From NCBI RefSeq assembly GCF_947623445.1, contig NC_135246.1, forward strand, positions 932,501 through 996,500: 64,000 nt of DNA, written 5' to 3'. This document shows positions 23,701 to 34,336 of the stretch, piece by piece (the first letter of the stretch is position 1; each line of letters starts with the position of its first letter). This DNA comes from Clavelina lepadiformis. Its lineage: Eukaryota > Chordata > Ascidiacea > Aplousobranchia > Clavelinidae. The position numbers were made by a program, and so were the translations under genes. A model generated the notes under the pieces. That model ran no database searches. It was not told where the DNA came from and worked only from the letters and a program-made list of their open reading frames with translations.

Positions 23701-26700
23701 AACTGTCAACGCCTAGTAGGGAAATTCTCTTCATATCGGTACGTGTTTGTGTATAATGAAATAGTGATAGAAAATTTCATTTCTAAAAACTGGCAACTTC
23801 GGCTTACCAAACTTGCCAAAATATGCCGGAATTTACTCAACCGTCCTATACAGTATGCCAGTATAGAACAACTAAAAACATCTACCTGCAGCAGTTTGAG
23901 GATCTTCCGTAAGATTTTGAATCCATTCCATATCATCGTCACCTTCAAAATATTGAAAACATTTATGCTAATACAATTTGCTTTTAAAATTTTTAAAAAA
24001 CTGCGATTAAATTAGTTTGGCAGATGTGAACAATATAAGTTACTGAAAGATGTCTAGAAATAGTCCTTCATAAATAGCGTTTTTAATGCCGATGCCAAAA
24101 CATAAATTAGATTTGGACAACATTTTGTGACAGTTTGGCGCATTACTTTATTCATCACAAACCTGTTGATGATGCAATGTCAACCAGCATACCACAAGTG
24201 AACTGTCTCACCATTGACCACTCATCTCTGAAGAGCTTGTGTTTGACAAAATCTCTGAAATCAGCTACACTCATGCTCTGCAAAACGTGAAATGCGGCAA
24301 AGCACTCTTGCACAGTTTGGTGGGAAAAGTGGAGCTTTCTTTGTCCTTTTATTACCTTTGCACTTGCACCCTTCCGGTTATTAAAAACAATAACAATGTC
24401 TTGAACAGATTCTACGTCCAAACCTTCTTGTATAAGCTTTCTTTCACTGATGACTACGGTGGACTCTTTGGTGGCATCAAAGGCTACTTTGGCTACACGC
24501 TGAACGTTGTCGTTTAGATGAAGCTGTTTAGAACTGTCGCAGTGTTGCAGGTCATTTAAGGCTGTAACATACACCCTGCTTAATGAATTAAGAACTGGCA
24601 AGGAATTCTCAGACTTAGACAGGCACGCTCTTGCCACAAACTGGACAATAAGTGGACTGAGGCAAAAGCTGTGTAAATTAGGGGCATCTGTTTCCATTTT
24701 GTTCCAGAGGCTGTCATCAACTGCTCCAGTGTAAAAGCGAAATAGCTGCTTGGCATCTTCAGAAGAAAAATCCTGGAGATAGTAAACGGCTTTCGGTCGC
24801 AAGGATTTGGGAATGGCTAGCGCGGCGTGTGGCCGAGATGTAACAACAACAAACACATCCTTTAACAAATTTCGATTCCAAATTGATGCAACTAGCTCAC
24901 ATGCAGACATCTTTTGATCAATACCAAACCTTGGAAGCTTTTCAGGCAAGTTCCAGTCCACCTGATCAAGTCCGTCGATCAGCAGCATACACTTACGTTG
25001 GTTTTGCAATATCCATTCCCAAGTCAAATTTCTGGTTGCTTCAGATAATTCTGAATAAGGACGGTCAATAAAAAGCTCACGAATGGAAAGTTGACTTTCG
25101 TAGTCAATGTCAATGAACCTTGCATTTATGCAAACCGAATGTGGGAATTTATCACTTTGTTTGGACAAACGTTTGTATGACACGGTCTTGCCAGACCCTG
25201 GATTCCCAACAATCAAAATAAATCGATGTTTCTCTTTTTCTTCAAGTAGCTGTTGAAATTTAATTTCTTCTGAGTGCTGAAAGTCTTTCTGAAGCTGCTT
25301 CATTCTTGTTTTTGAGGGAGTGTATTCTTTTTCCAGGTTCTTCTGCTCGTTATAAATGTCTACCTTCGCTACTCGGGGATATACTACGGGAATCGAAGAT
25401 GGATTAACATTTCCAAATGACACTTCAAAATGAACATCTTCTTCATCCTCATACTTCCTTTTGTAATCTAAAAAAGTCTTGATGGCTTGTTCACCTGCAA
25501 TAAACCAGCTGCTCAAAACATTGTGCAACGCACGTTTAAAGCATGAAAACCATATTTTGATCAACTGCTACTAGTAGAAGTTGAAGGTCATGCATAACTC
25601 CACTTTTCGTGGTTGGATAAAGGTTTGCTGTGAAATAGCAATAAAATGAAGTTTAAATCCCACAAAACTGCTAATATTAATAAAATTACGCCAAGGCTTG
25701 TCTTTAGTTACTGGTTTCGGACATGTCTTTCTACTCACTGTATTTGTTCAGAAATATATTTATTTGCCTGTACATGTAGTCCTATACAATACATGGACAA
25801 CTCTCAAAAAACGCAATTTAAAAATCTGCAAATATTTCTTTAATCATTATAAATGTTACCACAGCACAGATTTCTTGCTGGAGTCTATAGGCCTTAAAGC
25901 AGGCAGGCTGTGTAAGCATAACCTTGTGCAGTATTACTGTAGGTATTTTTTGTGGTAAAACATCAAGTAAAAATTATACCGGTCAACCTTCGTCCCACGT
26001 TCGCATAAATACCGGGAGTTAGAGTTGCCGTACTAGAAGTTGATGGTGGGCTGGATGCCATTGGTTGATTATCTGCTGATGTGAGGGTGTGAGGTGTTTC
26101 ATTGGTAACCGTGCATTCGATGGGTTGCTTTATTTGTGTAGTACCAGGAGTGCCTAAAATAAATTAATAATAAATAAAATACTAAACAAAATTTCTCGAA
26201 GTATGTGTGTCTCAAAGTGCTCAAGCGTAAGCAGAACTAAAACTAAGTTTTTTTGGTAAATTTGTTTTAATCAACCCTAGGCTAATATGGTGCTCAATAA
26301 CAATCATAGACATAGCACCACTGCATAGTTAACAGCATGCACGTTGTAGGCCCCCGAGGCTATGTCGCGTTTTCCCGTTCGTTGATTAATTGTGTCAACA
26401 CTCAACACCAACTTGGCTCTTCTCTTCAGCCCAAAGGATGAAGCTTTTTTCTCCGGATGCTGCGAACCGCTAATCCTAAGCAACCGCAAGCACTGATGCT
26501 GATAACTAGGGCAACCAGTTTTTTGACCTAAAAATTTTAAATTTTGACCTTAAAATTTGCAAATTTTGACCTCATTTTGACCTAAAAAGTTTATATTTTG
26601 ACCTTATTTTGACCTAAAAAGTTTACATTTTGACCTTATTTTGACCTAAAAAGTTTAAATTTTGACCTCATTTTGAAAAACGCTATACTGATAGTCTCTA

Positions 26701-29700
26701 CACTGTCTACAGCAACTTTCTAATCTAAAGCTGCATTTAAAAATGACAAAATGCTTTTCTAGTGTTGACTTTTTTTTCGTTTCTGCGTATTAAGATTGAC
26801 AACTTGCAGTTTCAAATGCAATGACGTCACATCGTGACGTCACCAAACGCGCTGAAAAGCCTTCCCTCTCTTTGTGGCTTGGGTTCTAAGTAAAATTTGC
26901 GGGACTGGAATTGTTTGCGGTACAAGAAAAGAGAAAAACGGAAGAATAATATTACAAAATGGTTACAAAATTACAAGTTTAATAGATTTTGACCTAAAAA
27001 AAAGACCCGTATTTTGACCTAACGTAACATTTTGACTTTATCTGACCTAATAACTTCTATACCACACGTCGTACAAAGCTGAAATTTGTTTTGTGCTTGT
27101 TTCATAGCATTCTGAGCAGGTAAAAAAAAATTGACCATATTGACTTTTGGTTGCCCTACTGATAACCAACCAATGAACAGATGCACACTTTAATACTTTC
27201 CGCAGATCAAACATCGATCCTCGCTTATCAGTGCTTGTGAGCTAATGACATCAGTTCTACGCACCCAAGCAAAACAATTGAACTTAAGAATCGCCGATAG
27301 AAAACGCTTCAGTCTTATTACCAACGATTCCGTCTAAGGCCGCCTGAGACCTGATTGTACAAACATGGACCAGCCTGACTGAAACTTCTGCAGCATCCTA
27401 AGACTTGTGGAAAATATCCCACGTGGTCAACTCTCTAACTAGTTGCCTTGTTGAGATTTCGAGTGTGAGGTACTTTAAGCACTTTACTGCTCATTAAAGT
27501 CTCCAAGCACTACATCAAATGAATCCACTCTTGAACTGTACTTGGAGAGGTCCGATAACAAGAGGCTTGCGCGGTGATAAATACGTCAGCTTCGTAAACT
27601 TCTCACACCTGAGCCACAAACCGTGAAGTTCTATGTCACTAGACTGTCAGCCACATCCCCTTGTCCGTGTTCTCTCTTTCAATGCCACCCAATTGGTAGA
27701 AAACGAGATGCACGGGATGACAGACCGCAACTTGGGGCAAAGGAAGTGTCTGACCTGTGGGGAGCAGAACCACCTGACGGCAAAATATGACAAAATATCT
27801 GCATAAAAAAATTTGTGTGTCTGTTGTTTTGCCAAAACATCTCTTTCGAGTGCTCTCTAAAAGAGTTTCTTGTTCCTTGATCTACGCCCCTGCCTACCCA
27901 TAATGGATCTCTTCCACCTCCCCAAGAAAGCTGGGTTCAGACTCGGAAAGTCAACCGTTGACCAGGTCACTCTTATGACCCAGTACATCAAGGAAAGCTT
28001 AGACGCTAATAAAAATCCGGCACTCTTAGAATTTAAAACTTAAAATTATTCACTCCATGTTATAACGTCACAGTGACAAATATAATTGCCCAACACCCAA
28101 GCAAACCTGTGGCATTTGCAGCTTGGCTTGGGCCTGCAGCTTGTTCAGATAGAACTCGATCAAGATGTGGTTTAACTGGAACAATAACGAAGAACTTCTA
28201 GTATGTATTCTTTTATGCGATGTTGTGAAATAAGATGAACCGAGATAGTCATAAACGCTTAAATATCACGCACAAGTGGAGTTGTTAAATAGCCACATTT
28301 TTTAAAGTGAAATAATTTGGACATATTTAACATATTTGTTCATTTAACATTCTTTAACACTATAGCGTACATATAATGTATGTTATTGTTATGTGCAGAA
28401 CATAACGTTGATAAGATATTAAGCAAAAGCAAACCTGGTTCATTTTCAACGTTTTCTCTAAGTTCAGTTTGTTGAGAAGAACTTGATGGTTGGCCGGTAA
28501 ATGGCGCTAAAGATTAATGATTTTACATTCAGAAAATTTGTATAAAGTACAGCAACGAAATTTTCCCGCAATAAAGACCACGTGAAAGCACACTGCATGA
28601 CAACTTACAAGTTTTGGCTCCTGCGATTCTGCTTCCCACTCTTTCTGGCAGTTGTATTGAAGGTTGATTGTTACTGGAATCCTGTGGTGGCGCTACAAGT
28701 ACAACAAACATTAGAATTCTTAAGGGGATGAGATTTTTCTAACAATTGATTGGAATTTTATATCGTTTTTGAACTTCTTCCAAAACTAATTGAAGGTCAG
28801 AATAATTGTTAAGGTAATAATTGCCACAAACTTCCTGTCCGCCACATACTAACCGGATAAAGCGGCTTACTTGACACAGTTAATGCAAGCACGCTCTTAC
28901 TTTCAAATTAAGAGAACTTACATTTCATCTCTAAATTACAAAGAGTGGCTCCCTCAGCAAAGTTAACTGATGTCTGATTTCCTATATCTACAGAAACAAT
29001 ATTAAGCAAAAATAAGATTTAAAACGAGCAATGTACTGTAACAAATCTGTCATAATTTTTAGATACTACCATTGGTCACACATATCTAAGAGCTTCTTCA
29101 AACTCACCTTCATCCACAAATAAGGTACAAATGCAAAATATTTTTAACAGTCTTGTGCAAAAACGTGGTTAAAATTATGCAATCACCTTGATGAAAAAAT
29201 TGAATATCACCAGCAGCCTGATGGATCTCTCTGTTATCATGATGATGAATCTCAGTGGTAATGTTTAGAGTTACTGGGCCTGAAAAGGTACTTACTTTTA
29301 ATTGCGGTGTCGAAACAAATACAAATGCCATCCATTGTTTGATATTTACCAGCGGCTGTCAGTTTCTCCACTAAATCAACCAATCCTTGCTCAGCTACGC
29401 AAACACTCTGGGAAGCTTCAGTGCTTTCCAACCTTTGTAGGCCTTGACCTGAATCAGCAAAATGTTTAACTCAGAAAAATTGAGAAATTTTTAAGTCAAG
29501 TTTGCATGAAAACGTTGTTTTATATTGTTTTAAATTTCTTTAAACTTTAAGTTTTAAAATTTTATGAAGCTAAATTCTACTCACCAGGGGAACTTCTTCC
29601 TTCATGTAATATAAGATCAAGTGACGTTTCCGGCTGTTCCTCGTCTTGACCAGATGAGGACTCATTACTTGCATCATGTTCTAAAGTTGTTGACTCATCT

Positions 29701-29732
29701 TGATGCAATATTTTGTCTTCCGGCAACGACAT
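20781..29732 (-). CDS. NACHT-LRR receptor with non-TIR N-terminus (NLR-B)
   Basis: Fourteen coding exons splice in frame to 924 codons plus TGA: 29585-29732, 29350-29448, 29187-29279, 28922-28987, 28609-28692, 28435-28506, 28107-28175, 25980-26153, 24163-25494, 23886-23942, 22830-22919, 21717-21973, 20903-21085, 20781-20831. The ATG at 29732 opens MSLPEDKILHQD. Residues 1 to about 268 are acidic, Ser/Thr/Pro/Gln-rich and without a recognised domain; one exon carries EIHHHDNREIHQAAGDIQFF. NACHT has Walker A GNPGSGKT at about 365-372 and LLIDGLDQV at about 441-449, then VVVTSRPH. Helical exons follow, then LRR segments (LKGLYLSGCF, LQWLDISDNKL). The expected role is a cytosolic nucleotide-dependent sensor; the ligand is unknown. 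From NACHT onward it parallels the gene ending at 384 exon for exon. The intron between 26153 and 28107 holds a hAT-type element and retroelement remnants. Confidence 0.85.
21125..21451. repeat. 325-bp direct repeat, intronic copy
   Basis: It is the counterpart of 19205-19529 and lies in the NLR-B intron between exons 21717-21973 and 20903-21085. Both copies share TAATTAACTAGTTGATAACT and GCTGCTAATCCTGGCTGGCC. Confidence 0.8.
22484..22743. repeat. Tandem duplication of 120 bp in an NLR-B intron
   Basis: Positions 22484-22603 and 22624-22743 read as identical by eye, with a 20-bp spacer, giving a 140-bp period. Each copy begins CCTATTATACCCTGCAG and ends GGCAATAAAACAG. Identity suggests recent duplication or an assembly artefact. 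Confidence 0.85.
23140..23262. repeat. (AAT)n-rich low-complexity tract
   Basis: A run of AATAATAAATAAAAAGTAAT-type sequence lies in the NLR-B intron between 22919 and 23886. It has no coding potential. Confidence 0.7.
26507..27158. mobile_element. hAT-type MITE with internal TTTTGACCTA array
   Basis: The terminal inverted repeat TAGGGCAACCA is perfect over 11 bp at both ends. It is flanked by an exact 8-bp direct repeat, CTGATAAC, at 26499-26506 and 27159-27166, the size made by hAT transposases. The interior begins with a tandem array based on TTTTGACCTAAAAAGTTTA (about 26517-26677), with related units near 26987-27050. No transposase is encoded. It lies in the NLR-B intron between 26153 and 28107. 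Confidence 0.75.
27690..28041 (+). pseudogene. Decayed non-LTR retrotransposon fragments
   Basis: Two coding remnants are visible on the plus strand. At about 27690-27805 a frame reads RKCLTCGEQNHLTAKYD, a CCHC zinc knuckle whose last Cys is Tyr, as in a gag-like ORF1. At about 27920-28041 another frame reads KAGFRLGKSTVDQVTLMTQY, matching the reverse-transcriptase motif AGFR-x-G-(K/R)-S-T-x-D-Q of non-LTR elements. The pieces are only about 115 bp apart, whereas an intact element would have an endonuclease and more RT between them, so a large internal deletion is implied. Stops separate the frames. The fragments lie in an NLR-B intron on the strand opposite to the gene. Confidence 0.6.
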
Positions 29733-31171
29733 GCTCAGATATTATTGCTAAACATTTTATCTATATTGAGGCGCGTAGATATCAATAACATCAAAGGAAC
29801 GAAATCGAAAATATTGGAATAAGACCGTCACCGGATAAAATTAGATCAACAAACTATTTAGTTTAATATGGAAATGATACGGAACTTTTTGATTTGATGG
29901 AATTACATCGGTCCTTTTCAAGTTATTCCGTTGATGATATTATTCTTATTATTCTTTCCTTGATAGAAAAACGCCTTTTCGTACTAGGGATGGGACAAAA
30001 ACGTAATTACCTGGGTTCACCGAAGCATAAACTGCACACGCTCACTGAGTTGTCGGTAGCACAGACCGTGAAATACGACCAAGCCGGTAAGAATTTAGTA
30101 GACGTTGCCGTTATAACCATACTTTGTTTTGCTCAAGCAAGCAACAGTATTGCGGAAACAGGTTTATGTATGAACGCGCACGCGTGAAGATATCGCCTGA
30201 GTTTGTTCATTCAATTGTTCGTATGAACGAGCACGCGTTAAAGGTCTCTTGTTCTCTTCAAGTACAACTTGCGCTGGAGTTTACAGCACAGCTATGCGTT
30301 TGGTTAAAACTTAAGTAATCCACAATTTACTGGGTAGGTGTGCGAATAATTGAACTGAAACGTTTGAAACTCAGAGGCTCGTTGTGAATTATGAAATATC
30401 CGCCGAATACGAGTATTAGGAATTACCGCAATACCCGGGCGGGTACTCGGTCTCGGATTCGACCCGGTATATCCCTTTTTCGTATTGAGCCTATTAAAGC
30501 CAGCTTTATTTTCGACATGAATTGCTTCCAGGAATTTTTATTGAAACAAACTTTAACGATGACCTTATACAGTGACCTAAAGCATTAAACCAAGATTCTA
30601 CCATTTCTAAACTAAATATGTGCCATCAAGTATTATCAGTTTATGCTCTGCAGCGTTAATGTTAAACCTGTAACATTTATTTGTCGATTTTTGTAAAAGA
30701 TAAATTACATTTATAAGATTGAATTTCTTACATAGCAATCTACATTTTTGGTTTTCCATTAACATCTGTTACTGTTTTTGTGCGCTGCTTCTACTATTAG
30801 AGCGTATTTCTTATGAAAGCGACTTCAACCCTTTCAAAATGATTAGATGCGTGATTGCAGAATCGAAAGTAAACGACCTGATAAATTGGCGGCTTTTAAA
30901 ATGTTATTAGGGAATTAACACGCGCTTCGTCACTTTACATACAAAGTGGTATCCGTGCTTTTAGTATTTCCTTTCATACTACTGTATATTAAAGCTATTT
31001 ACAATTTTTGCTGCCTTCTCTTATTTGTACAAACAACCAAAACCCTCGATAAAAATGCTGTGTATGCACTTAATGCACTCGTTGTGCTTTTCCCAATTGT
31101 ATATTTCCATTAGCAAGGTCCAAGGTATGCATCGCAATTATCAGAGAAGTCTTGCAGTTCGCGCAACATCG
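29733..31171. other. Intergenic region upstream of NLR-B
   Basis: No exon was recognised. The open frame at 29894-30187 has no domain and no splice context. The NLR-B promoter should lie at its left edge. A TGTTTAG just before the ATG (about 29749) could serve as a splice-leader or 5' UTR acceptor. Confidence 0.5.
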
Positions 31172-31179
31172 GTCTAGTT

Positions 31180-31533
31180 CAGAGGTGACGAACCTATTTG
31201 CTGTCGCGGGCCACTTTGTCAGTTACAGCTGAGGCAGCGGGCCTCACAACTTTTTTTTAATTTTGCGTAATAATTAGCATTCAAGCGCAATCGCTTCATT
31301 CCACAGGTTTTTAGCTTTTCCCGCGGCCACAAAAAAGACATCGGTTGTGTGCGGCAATCTACTGAAGAAATACTGCTGCTGCGACTCAATCGCGCTATCA
31401 GCTTTTGATATCCCATTGTGCAAAGATTAGAAACAGGTCAAAGAAAGTTGAAGACTGCTGGTCTCACCGGAATGCTTTGCCATGCAAGAGCGGTTGTCAA
31501 AGCGATTTGCGGGCCGCATGTTCGTCATCTCTG
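31180..31533. mobile_element. hAT-type MITE
   Basis: The left end CAGAGGTGACGAACCT and the inverted right end CAGAGATGACGAACAT form a 14-of-16 terminal inverted repeat, of the CAGRGGT type common in hAT elements. An exact 8-bp target duplication, GTCTAGTT, flanks it at 31172-31179 and 31534-31541. The 354-bp body holds no transposase. It is intergenic. Confidence 0.8.
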
Positions 31534-32173
31534 GTCTAGTTATTCAACTAAAAATGTCTGTACCTGTACGTCATGGTTCCGGTGTGATCTACGTTGAGCA
31601 TTAGCTTGTATATTTTTTATGTAATTATATTATATCGTTGTTCTATGATATTATTATTATTATTCACTAGAATACAATTTTCGAGATACAAAAGTTAAAG
31701 TCGATTTTTACCAGCCTGTTTTCGTTCGCTTATTCTATTGGTGGTGACATAAAAGCATTTTTTTAAAAACGGAGATTCTGTGAAATCTCGCTAAATTTTT
31801 ATCAAACATATGCAACTTATTTTTAGTCCACGTGTAGTAAAATCCACGTATGGTAAAATCATCAACAGTAGACACCTAACGTAGTAGACCCGTCATCGAT
31901 TTCACGGAAAGGCAGCATCGCATAATTAAGTAAACATTTACAACCTTCATAAGCCTTAAATTAGCCAAGCTGGTGAATTATTCTCGTGCATTCCAACCGA
32001 CCATCTGTCATTCCACGGCGTGTTGGGATTCGATAGAATTTGCTTAACAGCAACTTTGACAAATTAATAAACATCTCTTCTCTTTATATTTGACTATTCT
32101 GCGAAACGTTTTCTTCATTTGTATGGAAAGTCCTTCAAGGCTTAATAAAGTAAACATGTACTGTCATTATAAG

Positions 32174-33108
32174 CAGGGTTGCCGTAACGTCCTTATTTCT
32201 AAGATTTGTCCTCATTGTGAAGGCCTGTGTCTTAGAAATTATTTTTGTCCGTTTTTCTAAGAAATCTCCTTATTTTCACTTGAGTCCTTATTTTTATCTC
32301 ATTTTTAGGGCAGAGCTTTCCGTATTGGGCCTTTCGATATGCCTGAGTGCGCCATTTCGAACCGAAGATAGGAACAGCCTTAATGAAAGGACAGTTAACC
32401 CTATCCTAACCAGGCTCGCGAGTTTACTAAAAAACTAGGTGTGGCCGACCCTGCACACACATTTTCAATCGTTAATTACTAGAAAACTATATGTCGTAAA
32501 CTGATCGGATTTTGACAGGTTAGTAGAAAAATCATCTGGCTTCCTGTATACATCATAATTGTAAAACTAAAGAAAGTGAATTTAGTGTAAATTAAGTATT
32601 TCTAAAAGTGACACATTTCTAGAAATTCTTCTTGTTACGCCGCGCCCCCGCTGTGCGGAAAACCAGCTGACCACGAGAAGAGAACGAAAGAGAATAGTTA
32701 GTCGAGTTATTGGTGCGTAAATGAGTAATACGCTTCAATGCGGAGAGCAGAGCAAAGCAGAGGAAAATTATGAAAATATCGCAATATCTTAAAAATTATA
32801 AAATCCAACTTTATCAAACAAACATGGACAGATAGCTGAACATTTTTTAGGAAAAGTCACCAAATTTCAAGTTTCTACAACAAACAATGCAACTGTACGC
32901 CACGTTTTGCTATGACAGTGTGCGGGAGAAGCCAAGCCTAGTTAGAATAGGGTTAAGTCGTTGTCAGACAGTCGCTTTCTCCTGCCGCCTTTTGCATTGA
33001 ATTGACATGTTGCATGAATACATTCCGTTCAGCAACTTCTGTTCCTTTTTAATCTTATCTTGTTTCCTGATTGTCCTTATTTTTAAGTCCGGAGCGATAG
33101 CAGACATG
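32174..33108. mobile_element. Probable hAT-type element interrupted by a piggyBac-like MITE
   Basis: The left end CAGGGTTGCCGTAACG looks like a hAT terminus. The inverted right end CATGTCTGCTATCG matches it only partly. An exact 8-bp direct repeat, ATTATAAG, flanks the element at 32166-32173 and 33109-33116. Both arms contain GTCCTTATTTTTA-like sequence. Removing the nested MITE at 32395-32956 leaves about 380 bp. Confidence 0.5.
32395..32956. mobile_element. Complete piggyBac-like MITE
   Basis: The element is bounded by TTAA at 32395-32398 and 32953-32956. It starts CCCTATCCTAACCAGGCT and ends, inverted, CCCTATTCTAACTAGGCT, an 18-bp terminal inverted repeat with two mismatches. TTAA targets and CCC-type termini are hallmarks of piggyBac elements. 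There is no open frame of note. Truncated relatives lie at 3795-4301 and 33849-33926. Confidence 0.8.
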
Positions 33109-33116
33109 ATTATAAG

Positions 33117-33729
33117 CCATTATAGTCATTAGCTTGTTAATTATTCTAATGTATTCGAAAACACCAGAAGTTTTACTTCGGTGGCATGTTTTAAATTTCT
33201 GTGGCTAAATTTTATCTGATATTGGTCGAGACTTCTTTGGCCTTAACTTAACAGTTGTAGCAACGCCAAGAAAATTCGTTTGGGGAAGGATTAATCGTTG
33301 TCTCAGATGTGTTGTCTTGTTTGTCTCTTCATCCTCGCCACCAGATGGTTAATCACAAGCAGAAAGTAGGTTGCAGGCCTAGCTGCTAACAGCATGTTAA
33401 GATCTTTGATAAATAGCTTGTTGGTTATAATTTACGTGTGCTATCTTTGCAAAGTCAATACTATGTAAAAACTATTCAGGCATCGAATCATTTATTTTCG
33501 TCGTTGATCGCATGTCGGAAGGTAAAAGTATGGTTCTAACTTCGTTGTACAATGGTCAAACAAGAAATACGTTCACATACAATCTAGAAACTGGGAAAAG
33601 CCCTGATGGTTTAAAACGTTTAAATTACAGCGGTGATACAACGATGGCTGGCACGGCAACTAAACCCAGATGTATGTTCACAAACAGCAAAAGCGGCAAT
33701 TAAAAAACTAGACAACTTTCACAGCTGTT
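33117..33729. other. Intergenic, nothing recognised
   Basis: A 63-codon ATG frame lies at 33512-33703 (MSEGKSMVLTSLYNGQ), without domain or splice support. No other structure was seen. Confidence 0.4.
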
Positions 33730-33852
33730 CTGAAGACGACAGCAACAACAAAGTTGTTGTTCAGCTTTGATGTAACAAACGCTCGAGGTTGCCATCTAGT
33801 GTATTTTACTTCAATGGGAGAATGACGTCCGAAGAGAAACACCGATGCTTAA
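33730..33852. repeat. 123-bp direct repeat, left copy
   Basis: It runs from CTGAAGACGACAGCAAC to CACCGATGCTTAA and recurs at 34214-34336 with the same length and few substitutions. Its terminal TTAA is the insertion point of a truncated piggyBac-like MITE. Confidence 0.85.
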
Positions 33853-33926
33853 CCCTATTCTAACTATAGGCTTGGCTTCTCCCGCACACAGTCACAGCAA
33901 AACGTGGCGTAAAGTTGCATTGAAAG
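33849..33926. mobile_element. piggyBac-like MITE, terminal fragment
   Basis: It starts TTAACCCTATTCTAACTATAGGC and matches, inverted, the right end of the element at 32395-32956 through GCGTAAAGTTGCATTG, then stops. The other terminus is absent. Confidence 0.7.
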
Positions 33927-33940
33927 CTAACTTTATTGAC

Positions 33941-33997
33941 ATATCAAATAAGAAGGCTGGCTGATTACATTGTAAGATAACCAGATGGCCGAAGGTC
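33941..33997. repeat. 57-bp dispersed repeat, copy A
   Basis: It contains AATAAGAAGGCTGGCTGA and GTAAGATAACCAGATGGCCG. The same block recurs at 36942-36997 in a macoilin intron. Confidence 0.75.
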
Positions 33998-34213
33998 TAA
34001 AAAACTCCATTTTAGCTACTTTCATGCTAACTTTTAGCCTAAATCTGCACGAGACCTGGGACATTGAAGCGCGTCTACTGCTAGGGTAATTCCCAGGCTT
34101 GAAAACAACACCAACCAAGCTACATTCTGATTGGTCTAAATAGGTTTTTTAAAGCCCTACGTAGGACGTACAACAAATTCATAAAGATCTTAGTTTTAGG
34201 GGTTTGACGCCTC

Positions 34214-34336
34214 CTGAAGACGAAAGCAACAACAAAGTTGTTGTTCAGCTTTGATGTAACAAATACTCGAGGTTGCCATCTAGTGTATTTTAATTCAATG
34301 GGAGAATGACGCACGAAGAGAAACACCGATGCTTAA
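34214..34336. repeat. 123-bp direct repeat, right copy
   Basis: It is the counterpart of 33730-33852, offset by 484 bp. Here the terminal TTAA is unoccupied and is followed by GACATGTACTG. Confidence 0.85.

Noticed and set aside
29894..30187. 97-codon plus-strand frame
   Set aside because: It starts on a non-ATG codon, shows no domain, and overlaps another short frame; likely chance.
33512..33703. 63-codon ATG frame in the transposon-rich interval
   Set aside because: The composition is plausible, but no domain, partner exon or conserved motif is visible.
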